From contig CALKOU010000003.1 of assembly GCA_938092005.1 (NCBI GenBank), positions 83,368 through 147,367 on the forward strand: a stretch of 64,000 nucleotides of DNA, given 5' to 3'. Below, in pieces: positions 42,048 to 50,423 of the stretch. The position numbers and the translations under genes are program-made. Under the pieces are notes generated by a model, which saw only the letters and a program-made list of their open reading frames with translations, did not search any database and was not told where the DNA came from. Within the stretch, counting starts at the first letter, position 1, and every line of letters starts with the position of its first letter. The stretch comes from an uncultured Flavobacteriaceae bacterium. Its GTDB lineage: Bacteria > Bacteroidota > Bacteroidia > Flavobacteriales > Flavobacteriaceae.

Positions 42048-43928
42048 ATGGCATCCGGTAAAATAAATGTTGCAGTAGAAAACATATTCCCGTTAATTAA
42101 AAAATTCCTTTACAGTGATCACGAAATTTTCTTGCGTGAGCTCATTTCAAATGCTACAGACGCTACACTAAAGCTCAAGCATCTCACCAACATTGGCGAA
42201 GCCAAAGTAGCCTATGGCGATCCACATATTGAAGTCAAAGTAGATAAGGAAAATCGAACCCTTCATGTTATTGATCAAGGACTTGGCATGACAGCCGATG
42301 AGGTAAACAAATACATCAATGAAGTTGCCTTTTCTGGAGCTGAGGAATTTATCAACCAATATAAAGACAGTGCTAAAGACAGCGGTATTATTGGTCATTT
42401 TGGTCTTGGGTTTTACTCGGCCTTTATGGTAGCAGAAAAGGTTGAAATCATCACCAAGTCTCACAAAGACGGCGCAGCAGCACACTGGACGTGTGACGGT
42501 TCTCCAGAATACACACTAGTGGAACATGACAAAACGGAGCGTGGAACAGAAATCATCTTACATATTGACAACGAGTCTGATGAATTTTTGGAAGAAGGGC
42601 GTATTCAGGAGCTACTTACGAAGTATAATAAGTTTATGCCCATCCCTATCAAGTTTGGAACACGTGAAGAAACGCGCGAGGAAGGGGAAGGCGATGACAA
42701 GAAAGAGGTAAAAGAAGTAGTCACTAATATTATCAATAATCCTTCACCCGCTTGGACCAAAAAGCCAAGTGATTTAAAAGATGAAGATTACAAAGGATTT
42801 TATCGCGAGTTATACCCCATGCAGTTTGAAGAGCCTTTGTTTCACATTCACCTAAATGTAGACTATCCCTTTAATCTGACTGGTGTATTATATTTTCCAA
42901 AATTGAATAACGAGCTTAATGTTCAAAAAGATCGTATTCAACTTTATCAGAATCAAGTTTTTGTAACGGATAATGTTGAGGGAATTGTGCCCGAATTTTT
43001 AACCATGCTTAGAGGGGTTATCGATTCGCCAGATATTCCACTTAACGTTTCAAGAAGTTACCTTCAAGCCGACGGTGCAGTAAAAAAAATCAGTAACTAC
43101 ATTACCAAAAAAGTGGCAGATAAACTGCAGTCCATTTTCAAAAACGATCGTGAAAATTTAGAACAAAAATGGAACGACATCAAAGTAGTTATTGAATATG
43201 GAATGCTTTCGGAAGATAAGTTCTACGATAAGGCAAAGAAGTTTAACCTCTTTCCTACTACAGACGGCACCTATTTAACCCTTGACGAGTTAAAAGAGCA
43301 AACCAAAGATGCGCAAACAGACAAAGATGGTAAACTCATCCAACTCTATGCCGCTAATGTGGATGAGCAGCATGCATACATAGAGGAAGCTAAAAGCAAA
43401 GGATACAAAGTACTTTTGTTAGACTCTCCTATTGTTGGACACTTATTGCAAAAACTAGAGCAAGAAGACGACAAACTTGGTTTTGTTCGTGTGGATAGCG
43501 ATCATATTGATAAACTCATAAACAAAGATGAACCACAACTTTCAAAGCTTTCCGATGAACAAAAGGAAACCTTAAAACCATTGATTGAAAACGTGGTGCC
43601 GAAAGAACAATATACTGTTCAACTCGAGGCTATGGACAGTGAGGCTGCTCCATTCATTATCACGCAGCCAGAATTTATGCGACGCATGAAAGAAATGCAA
43701 CAGACTGGCGGTGGTGGTGGTATGTTTGGGGGTGGATTCCCTGACATGTACCAACTGGTGGTAAACGTAAACAACCCACTCGTGAGTCAAATTTTGGAAA
43801 CCAAAACCAAGAAAAAACAAGAACGACTTATTAAGCAATCGCTTGATTTGGCGCGTTTGTCACAGTCCTTACTCAAAGGAGAAGAGCTTACCGCATTTAT
43901 TAAGCGAAGCTTTGAAATGATTAAATAA
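42048..43928 (+). CDS. htpG: Molecular chaperone HtpG (Hsp90)
   Basis: MASGKINVAVENIFPLIKKFLYSDHEIFLRELISNATDA; IGHFGLGFYSAFMV; start shifted from 41985. Confidence 0.97.
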   Translation: MASGKINVAVENIFPLIKKFLYSDHEIFLRELISNATDATLKLKHLTNIGEAKVAYGDPHIEVKVDKENRTLHVIDQGLGMTADEVNKYINEVAFSGAEEFINQYKDSAKDSGIIGHFGLGFYSAFMVAEKVEIITKSHKDGAAAHWTCDGSPEYTLVEHDKTERGTEIILHIDNESDEFLEEGRIQELLTKYNKFMPIPIKFGTREETREEGEGDDKKEVKEVVTNIINNPSPAWTKKPSDLKDEDYKGFYRELYPMQFEEPLFHIHLNVDYPFNLTGVLYFPKLNNELNVQKDRIQLYQNQVFVTDNVEGIVPEFLTMLRGVIDSPDIPLNVSRSYLQADGAVKKISNYITKKVADKLQSIFKNDRENLEQKWNDIKVVIEYGMLSEDKFYDKAKKFNLFPTTDGTYLTLDELKEQTKDAQTDKDGKLIQLYAANVDEQHAYIEEAKSKGYKVLLLDSPIVGHLLQKLEQEDDKLGFVRVDSDHIDKLINKDEPQLSKLSDEQKETLKPLIENVVPKEQYTVQLEAMDSEAAPFIITQPEFMRRMKEMQQTGGGGGMFGGGFPDMYQLVVNVNNPLVSQILETKTKKKQERLIKQSLDLARLSQSLLKGEELTAFIKRSFEMIK

Positions 43929-43948
43929 AATTTTTTGGCACTGAATCA

Positions 43949-43982
43949 AAATCCCTAACTTATATAGTTGAGGGATTTTTTT
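43949..43982 (+). terminator. Intrinsic terminator downstream of htpG
   Basis: AAATCCCTAACT-TATAT-AGTTGAGGGATTTTTTT hairpin with T-tract (one bulged G). Confidence 0.8.
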
Positions 43983-44083
43983 ATTTGCTCCATCGTATAA
44001 AAGATAATTTCAATACTAAAATTCACAACCGATTGTCAAATATTTTTGTACATTCAAAAAATAATAATCCAAAATCTTACATT

Positions 44084-44479
44084 ATGAAACGTTTAACTAT
44101 ACTTATTTGTGTTTTTTCATTTTCTATATTTTCTGTCGTTAGTTGTGCTCAAGAACAAGAGCATGCGCAACTTATGATTGTGAAATTTCATGCAGATTGG
44201 TGTGGCTCCTGTAAAGCAATTGCTCCAGCTGTAAAAGATCTAAAGGCATCTTTAGAAGGTAAGCCCATACTGTTCGTGACATTAGATTTTACAAATGATG
44301 CTACTAAATCTCAAGCAAACATGTTGTCCATGGCGTTAGGGATTCACGAAATTGTGAGCAAAAACAGTAAAACTGGTTTTCTTTTAGTCATGGATAGTAA
44401 AACAAAAAAAGTTCATGAAAAGCTCACTAAAAAAATGAGCTCCAAAGAAATGGAAAGCAAAATTGTTTCCCTTCTTTAA
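44084..44479 (+). CDS. Thioredoxin-fold lipoprotein
   Basis: MKRLTILICVFSFSIFSVVSCAQ lipobox; FHADWCGSCKAIAPAVKDL (CxxC). Confidence 0.87.
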   Translation: MKRLTILICVFSFSIFSVVSCAQEQEHAQLMIVKFHADWCGSCKAIAPAVKDLKASLEGKPILFVTLDFTNDATKSQANMLSMALGIHEIVSKNSKTGFLLVMDSKTKKVHEKLTKKMSSKEMESKIVSLL

Positions 44480-44503
44480 CAGCCATAACTCATAAAACCA
44501 TAT

Positions 44504-44536
44504 AAATCCTTCATAAGTTTATGAGGGATTTTTTTT
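44504..44536 (+). terminator. Intrinsic terminator downstream of the thioredoxin-like gene
   Basis: AAATCCTTCAT-AAGTTT-ATGAGGGATTTTTTTT hairpin with T-tract. Confidence 0.7.
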
Positions 44537-44563
44537 ATATTGGTATTTCCTCAAATTACTAAA

Positions 44564-45238
44564 ATGAAATTCAAAAAAACCACTTTAAACACCATCGTCA
44601 GAGGAGCAAAAAAAGCTTCTTATGATAAATATCAAGTATACAGCATTCTTGACGCTGCTGAAATCTGTCATATTGCATTTATTGACAACAACAAAGCCTT
44701 TGTGCAACCCATAAATTTTGGGCGTTGTGGCGATGCTATTTATTTGCACGGATCGTATAACAACCGAATGACAAATGCATTAATCAAATCAAAAGAGGTT
44801 TGCTTAAACGTGACCTTACTTGATGGCATGAAATTAACACGTTCTGCTTTTCATCATTCGGTAAATTATCGTTCTGTGGTAGTATTCGGAACTGTAAAAG
44901 AACTTACTTCAGATGAAGATAAATTGCATGGATTAAAATGCATCATCAATCATTTTGTGCCCAACAGATGGGAACATTGCAGAGCTCCAAACGATGGAGA
45001 GCTTAAAGCTACCCGAGTTCTAGAAATCAGCATTAAAACAGCTTCCGCAAAAATTGCCGATGCACCACCAAGTGACAATAAAGCCGATTTAGCATTAGAT
45101 TTTTGGGCAGGGACTATTCCTACCAAAATAACGTACGGGCAACCTAAACCAGATGCATACACAAAGAAAAATAGGCATACGCCAAAGCATATTCTTGATT
45201 TTATAACAAAAGGAAGGCTTGATTTTAGGTTTTTATAA
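44564..45238 (+). CDS. Pyridoxamine 5'-phosphate oxidase family (FMN-binding, NimA-like) protein
   Basis: Start at MKFKKTTLNTIVRGAKKASYDKYQVYSILDAAEICHIAFIDNNKAFVQPINFGRCGDAIYLHGSYNNRM. Confidence 0.88.
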   Translation: MKFKKTTLNTIVRGAKKASYDKYQVYSILDAAEICHIAFIDNNKAFVQPINFGRCGDAIYLHGSYNNRMTNALIKSKEVCLNVTLLDGMKLTRSAFHHSVNYRSVVVFGTVKELTSDEDKLHGLKCIINHFVPNRWEHCRAPNDGELKATRVLEISIKTASAKIADAPPSDNKADLALDFWAGTIPTKITYGQPKPDAYTKKNRHTPKHILDFITKGRLDFRFL

Positions 45239-45270
45239 TTTTTATATCTTGTTACACCCTAATATCTATT

Positions 45271-45477
45271 GTGACGCCTACGCTAATCTTTAGAGCATTT
45301 TGGGAAATTAGCGTCAAAGGTATTTTGACATTTAAATTTGTAAAACTGAGTGTTATGGAAATACTCGCGCATATTGAACAACTGAAAATCTCGAAAAAAT
45401 CCAAAATCTATATGCATTTGGGAGAAGTTTTACCCTTATCAGGGTTTAACGAATACGGATATGTTGCTCAACATTAA
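45271..45477 (+). CDS. Hypothetical short ORF (doubtful)
   Basis: 68-aa ORF with no recognised motif; alternative start at MEILAHIEQL (45355); low-coding-density intergenic region. Confidence 0.25.
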   Translation: MTPTLIFRAFWEISVKGILTFKFVKLSVMEILAHIEQLKISKKSKIYMHLGEVLPLSGFNEYGYVAQH

Positions 45478-45482
45478 AATCT

Positions 45483-46127
45483 ATGAAAAGATTAGCTGTA
45501 ATTTTATTTTTTTGTGTATTGACTAGCTTAAGTGCTCAACAAATGGACAACAACTGGATGATAGGTCTGGAAATTTCTCAGGATAATCTGTCAGGTGAAA
45601 ATTTTGTTATTACTAGTGGAATTATTAACGGGTATTCGATCAAATATACTGAACGTAATTATAGTATTGGAATATTGTCTGGATTCAATTTGAATGAAAG
45701 GGTAATCATAAGCTCAGGGCTGTTTTTCTCAAACAAAAACGTTAGTGGAGGGTTAATCTGTAATAGTTGTGAAGTAGTCCCTATTTTGATTAAACAACAA
45801 TATTTGAGTCTCCCTATTTCAGTTAGTTACGGAATTTTAAAATCAAAATTGAGATCAAATTTAAAACTTGGATTTATAAATAATTTTAGCCTTCTAAATG
45901 AATTAGATAATAACAATGAACATTTTAGTAGCAATGAATACTTTATAGAAGGGTTAATTGGACTTTCATTCTCTTATAAATTGAATAAAAAATGGAAAGC
46001 TGAAATAGGGTATAATTACCGAAAGGCAATAACGCCTATGTATAAAGAAACTACAGGTGGAAACTACACTCGTAATAAACTCGCTACCAACAGCTTGACA
46101 GTAGGAATGAAATATTTTCTAAAATAA
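45483..46127 (+). CDS. Outer membrane beta-barrel protein
   Basis: 214 aa; signal peptide (MKRLAVILFFCVLTSLSAQ); alternating beta-strand pattern; terminal aromatic (SLTVGMKYFLK). Confidence 0.7.
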   Translation: MKRLAVILFFCVLTSLSAQQMDNNWMIGLEISQDNLSGENFVITSGIINGYSIKYTERNYSIGILSGFNLNERVIISSGLFFSNKNVSGGLICNSCEVVPILIKQQYLSLPISVSYGILKSKLRSNLKLGFINNFSLLNELDNNNEHFSSNEYFIEGLIGLSFSYKLNKKWKAEIGYNYRKAITPMYKETTGGNYTRNKLATNSLTVGMKYFLK

Positions 46128-46335
46128 CACTGGATAACAGCTCCTATGAATAAAAACAACTAGAAATCTATGGGTATAAGCCTGGAATCTACACCTTGCG
46201 GCTTACTAATGTGACGTTCTGACGAATCTTTTTGAGGGTTCTAAAAATACTTTTCTACTAAAGCTCCATTTGATTTTTGTTAAAGGTTGATTCGTTTAAA
46301 ACGAAAATCCTTACTTTTATTAAAAACCTTACGCT

Positions 46336-46665
46336 ATGTTATTTTTTTGGCGCACGCTTCTTTCGTTTTGGCGTGATTCTGCTTACCGAAGTTTGCTTTT
46401 TGCTACCAATTTTTTTCTTGCTATTGGCACGGTTGCCTACCGCTTTATTGAGGGGTGGTCATGGCTGGATTCGCTTTATTTTTCTGTAATCACATTAACC
46501 ACCATTGGCTATGGCGATTTTTCACCACAAACTTCTCTAGGAAAGCTTTTTACCATGGCGTACATCATTATTGGAGTGGCCTTGATTTTGGGTTTTGTCA
46601 ATACACTTTTCTTGCACTACAAAGAGGAAAGTATTAAGAAGCGTAACAAAAAACACAAAAAATAA
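46336..46665 (+). CDS. Two-TM potassium channel family protein
   Basis: 109 aa; selectivity filter TLTTIGYGDFSPQT between two TM helices. Confidence 0.88.
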   Translation: MLFFWRTLLSFWRDSAYRSLLFATNFFLAIGTVAYRFIEGWSWLDSLYFSVITLTTIGYGDFSPQTSLGKLFTMAYIIIGVALILGFVNTLFLHYKEESIKKRNKKHKK

Positions 46666-47270
46666 TGCCTACGCTGTTTGATGTTTTTGAACCCAAACTG
46701 CCCAATGCCGCTATTCGGTATTACCCAAATTTTTTGAGTGAAAACGAAGCAAATGAACTTTATAACACATTGTATAGCGAAACACCTTGGCAAAACGATC
46801 CCATAACCGTTTTTGGCAAGACCTATCCGCAACCCCGCATGACTTCCCTGCACGGTCACACAACAGACCCTTATGGCTACTCAGGAATTGTGATGCAACC
46901 CAACCCGATGACAGCTTCTTTATTACAACTTGAAAAAAAACTAAAAGCATTTACAAGCGAGCCCTTTACAACAGTATTGCTAAACCTCTACCGCGACGGC
47001 AAGGACAGTAACGGTTGGCATGCCGATGATGAACCCGAATTGGGGGAAAATCCAGTTATTGCATCCGTGAGTTTGGGGGCTGAACGTTATTTTCACTTAA
47101 AACACAAGACAGACAAATCACAAAAACTAAAGTTTGCATTAGCACATGGAAGCCTACTATTGATGGAAGAAAGCACTCAGCATTATTGGAAACATCAAAT
47201 TGCTAAAACTGCTAGGGCTGTTGAGCCACGTATAAATCTAACTTTTAGAAAAGTGCTTACAACGCATTGA
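46665..47270 (+). CDS. AlkB-like 2-oxoglutarate-dependent dioxygenase
   Basis: 201 aa; NLYRDGKDSNGWHADDEPELGENPVIASVSLGAERYFHLKHK; HxD iron motif; H...R (HYWKHQIAKTARAVEPRINLTFR). Confidence 0.92.
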   Translation: MPTLFDVFEPKLPNAAIRYYPNFLSENEANELYNTLYSETPWQNDPITVFGKTYPQPRMTSLHGHTTDPYGYSGIVMQPNPMTASLLQLEKKLKAFTSEPFTTVLLNLYRDGKDSNGWHADDEPELGENPVIASVSLGAERYFHLKHKTDKSQKLKFALAHGSLLLMEESTQHYWKHQIAKTARAVEPRINLTFRKVLTTH

Positions 47271-47523
47271 TTTTAGCAATAAGCGCATTGCCTTTTTCTG
47301 TTAGCTCATCTTGAATAGCACGAAAGTGTGCTTTCTTATTGGCAACATCTTTTTGGTGAATCTTAACATTAAAAGCATCAAAGGCACTAATCGCCTCGTC
47401 AATAATAGCGGCGGTGGCTGCCTTGTCTGCACTGGGGTTTTCTTTTTCCCAGTCCATTGCCATTTCAATAATTTCACCTAACACATGGTTGATGTCTTTT
47501 TTTATATCACGAATAGAAGCCAT
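47257..47523 (-). CDS. Conserved hypothetical protein, helical
   Basis: 88 aa; MASIRDIKKDINHVLGEIIEMAMDWEKENPSAD...; complete ORF with coding-like composition. Confidence 0.7.
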   Translation of the reverse strand: MASIRDIKKDINHVLGEIIEMAMDWEKENPSADKAATAAIIDEAISAFDAFNVKIHQKDVANKKAHFRAIQDELTEKGNALIAKINAL

Positions 47524-47534
47524 AGATTTTAATT

Positions 47535-47951
47535 TTAGTTTGGCCCTGAGAACTGCACATAGTTCCGGGGAGTTTCGTATAAAGTTACAGATAAATCATG
47601 TGCTACTGTAATGTGGGGTCGTAATTTATCCCATATCACAACGGCAATATTTTCAGCTGTTGGAATAAGCGAAGCAAATTCAGGCACCTGTTCATTTAGG
47701 TTTTTATGATCAAAAGCATCCTCAATATGCGCCTTGATCAAATCTTTAAGCACTTTCATATCCATAACGTAACCTGTTTCAGCATCAATTTCGCCTGTAA
47801 CAGAAACAATAAGCTCGTAGTTGTGTCCGTGAAAAAAAGGATTGCTGCATTTATCAAAAATAGCTTCATTTTGACTGTCGCTCCAATCTTTTCTATAGAG
47901 GCGATGTGCCGCATTAAAGTGTGCCTTTCGGCTAACGGTTACTTTATTCAT
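47535..47951 (-). CDS. queD: 6-carboxytetrahydropterin synthase family protein
   Basis: 138 aa; KAHFNAAHRLYR, HGHNYELIVSVTGEIDAETGYVMDMKVLKDLI, DHKNLN. Confidence 0.92.
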   Translation of the reverse strand: MNKVTVSRKAHFNAAHRLYRKDWSDSQNEAIFDKCSNPFFHGHNYELIVSVTGEIDAETGYVMDMKVLKDLIKAHIEDAFDHKNLNEQVPEFASLIPTAENIAVVIWDKLRPHITVAHDLSVTLYETPRNYVQFSGPN

Positions 47952-48466
47952 TGCAATTTTATTTGTTCGAAGAACTTTTCAAAGATAATAATAAACCAGA
48001 CGGTATAGCTATCAGGATTTTTTTTAATATCGGCACGAACATGCTCAAGTGGCATCCATTTCCAGCTGGCAACCTCATCAGGATTTATATCAGGAACTTC
48101 GTTGTAATGTCCAATCATGACATGATCCAATTCATGTTCCGTTAAGCCATTATCAAAAGGGGCTTTGTAAATAAAAGAAGTGACTTCTTGTAGCTCGGTA
48201 ACAAAACCCATTTCTTCATATAAACGACGTTTTCCAGCCGCTAGGTTCGTTTCTCCATCGCGCTGATGACTACAACAAGTGTTGGTCCATAAGCCTGGAG
48301 AATGATATTTGTGTAACGCTCGTTGTTGTAGCATAAGTTCCCCTTTATCATTAAGAATAAAAACTGAGAACGCTCGGTGTAACACTCCTTTTTCATGAGC
48401 TTCCATTTTGGGCATCAGACCCACTGGATTATCTGCGATGTCAACTAAAACAACTTGTTCTTCCAT
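47948..48466 (-). CDS. idi: Isopentenyl-diphosphate delta-isomerase
   Basis: 172 aa Nudix fold; HRAFSVFILNDKGELMLQQRALHKYHSPGLWTNTCCSHQRDGE. Confidence 0.95.
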   Translation of the reverse strand: MEEQVVLVDIADNPVGLMPKMEAHEKGVLHRAFSVFILNDKGELMLQQRALHKYHSPGLWTNTCCSHQRDGETNLAAGKRRLYEEMGFVTELQEVTSFIYKAPFDNGLTEHELDHVMIGHYNEVPDINPDEVASWKWMPLEHVRADIKKNPDSYTVWFIIIFEKFFEQIKLQ

Positions 48467-48545
48467 ATAAAAATTAAAAGTACAAAAAACTTATGGCCAA
48501 CGGCTATAAATAAATTGATATATTTGATGTACCAAATCTTATTAA

Positions 48546-50369
48546 ATGAAACAACTCTTAACACTCTTAGCCGTTTCACTACCTCTTTTTATTTTTTCTC
48601 AGGTACAGCTTTTAGACAATATTCCTCTTCAAAAACAAGTAGCCATTGCTGATGTGATTGTCGAAGGTAAAGTAATCAACGAGGTCTCTTACTGGGATGT
48701 GGATCACAAAAACATTTATACGGTTCACACGTTGGAAGTTAGCAAAATGCACAAGGGAGGTATCACGTCAGAAATACATCTTGTAAGTCTTGGTGGTACT
48801 ATTGGGCTTAAGTCTCACATTGTGCGTCCCGCACTAAAACTCCCCGTAAATACTGTTGGTGTTTTTGTGGTAAAAAATGCACCCATAGCACTAGAGGGAT
48901 TCCCCTCTGACAAGCCAACATATAAAAGTGTTGGGCTAAGCCAAGGTGTATATCGATACAATTTAAAAAAAGGAACGGTAACAAATCCATTTTTAAAATT
49001 CTCAAATCACAAAAAACTAGAGGATACCTTAACATTGTTAACAGAAAGCAAAGCCATACCACTAAAAGAAGTGGACTACTTTAAAACTGAAGAAGAAAGC
49101 ATCAAAAAAAAAAGCGTTTTTGGTGTAAAAAAAGTTCAGATTAATGCCTTAAGCCCAACACAAATAGCTGCTGGAAACAACTCTGTTTTAACCATTAGTG
49201 GTACTAATTTTGGCACCAGCCTTGGAACAGTGCGTTTTAAAAACGCAGATGATGGCGGTGCTACTACCATTGAAGCCCTAGAAACAAATATTGTGAGTTG
49301 GACAGACACCGAAATAAAAATTAAAGTGCCGAGCGGTGCTGGTTCTGGGGCTGTGGAAGTGGAAACAAGCGCAGGGGTTAGCTTTTCTTTTCCAGGACTA
49401 GAGGTCACACATAACTACATTACTTTTAGGTATAGAAATGATGATATTCAAGGCGGAGAAAAACTTGAATACCATATTCATCACATTGGCTCACACACCC
49501 CAACTGACGATGAGATCACCACCACTGGTAATTTTGAAAACGGTGCTTATACCTTTAACTATCATACTGACTTTAAAAGCAACGCTGCTGCGGTTGACGC
49601 TTTTAAAAGCGGCTTTGAACCCATAGTGTGTAACGCAGGTTCTAAATTTACCATCAGTGATGCAACAACAGATGCTAAACTAGCAGACGACAATATCAAT
49701 TCAATTTCTTTTGACACTACCGATGCGGGTGTTTTGGGTTTTGTTGTTGGTAGAGCTTATGCTTATATATTACAAGATACTGTTACGCTAGAGTACTTCC
49801 TTTACTTCTATTATTATGAGTTAGATTATGTATTCAACCCTGATATAAGTTGGGATTTTGACGGAGATGCAACATTTTTTGAATATGACTTTAATGCAGT
49901 AGTGCGGCATGAAACAGGACACGCAGCAGGGCTGGGTCATGTGATCAACAACGCTGAAATTATGCATTATGCTATTGGTTCAGGCCCAAATGATAACACC
50001 ACTTCTGAACCCATATATGACCCTGCGAAAGCTAAAATAACGTTTGATAAAGCAGCTTTTATTCCGTCCATACTCCCTATTACAGCAACAGATTTTTCGG
50101 ATTGCTATACGCTAAGTGTAGTAAGTCCAACGCAGCGTAGCATAACTGCCTACCCAAATCCAGCTACCGAAAGCGTTATCTTGAATGCCAGCCAACCCAT
50201 ACATTCCGTTACTATTTATACATTAACCGGCAAACTGTTAAACCAAATTAATGTTAAAAACAGCTATGAATTGCGTTTGAATGTGAACGATATGCCATCG
50301 GGGCAGTATTTTATTATTGTTCAATTTGAGGATAAGCAAGAGGTGGTGCGTTTTATAAAAAGCAATTGA
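48546..50369 (+). CDS. T9SS-exported IPT/TIG-domain zinc metalloprotease (matrixin-like)
   Basis: 607 aa; IPT/TIG (SPTQIAAGNNSVLTISGTNFGTSLGTVRFKNADDGG); zinc motif RHETGHAAGLGH; AYPNPATESVILNA C-terminal sorting domain. Confidence 0.85.
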   Translation: MKQLLTLLAVSLPLFIFSQVQLLDNIPLQKQVAIADVIVEGKVINEVSYWDVDHKNIYTVHTLEVSKMHKGGITSEIHLVSLGGTIGLKSHIVRPALKLPVNTVGVFVVKNAPIALEGFPSDKPTYKSVGLSQGVYRYNLKKGTVTNPFLKFSNHKKLEDTLTLLTESKAIPLKEVDYFKTEEESIKKKSVFGVKKVQINALSPTQIAAGNNSVLTISGTNFGTSLGTVRFKNADDGGATTIEALETNIVSWTDTEIKIKVPSGAGSGAVEVETSAGVSFSFPGLEVTHNYITFRYRNDDIQGGEKLEYHIHHIGSHTPTDDEITTTGNFENGAYTFNYHTDFKSNAAAVDAFKSGFEPIVCNAGSKFTISDATTDAKLADDNINSISFDTTDAGVLGFVVGRAYAYILQDTVTLEYFLYFYYYELDYVFNPDISWDFDGDATFFEYDFNAVVRHETGHAAGLGHVINNAEIMHYAIGSGPNDNTTSEPIYDPAKAKITFDKAAFIPSILPITATDFSDCYTLSVVSPTQRSITAYPNPATESVILNASQPIHSVTIYTLTGKLLNQINVKNSYELRLNVNDMPSGQYFIIVQFEDKQEVVRFIKSN

Positions 50370-50423
50370 TATTATTATTCCAAAACCTCAAGGGTTTACC
50401 AAAACCGTGGTATTTTTGCACCT

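Noticed and set aside
43706-43735. Gly-rich stretch in HtpG (TGGGGGMFGGGFPDMY) as a possible repeat expansion
   Set aside because: Short Gly-rich linkers near the HtpG C-terminal region are common in Bacteroidetes homologues; no tandem DNA repeat beyond GGTGGTGGTGG.
46277-46489. 70-aa ORF overlapping the start of the K+ channel gene
   Set aside because: Out of frame with the channel, which carries the TIGYGD filter; its hydrophobicity is a frame-shift artefact of TM-coding DNA.
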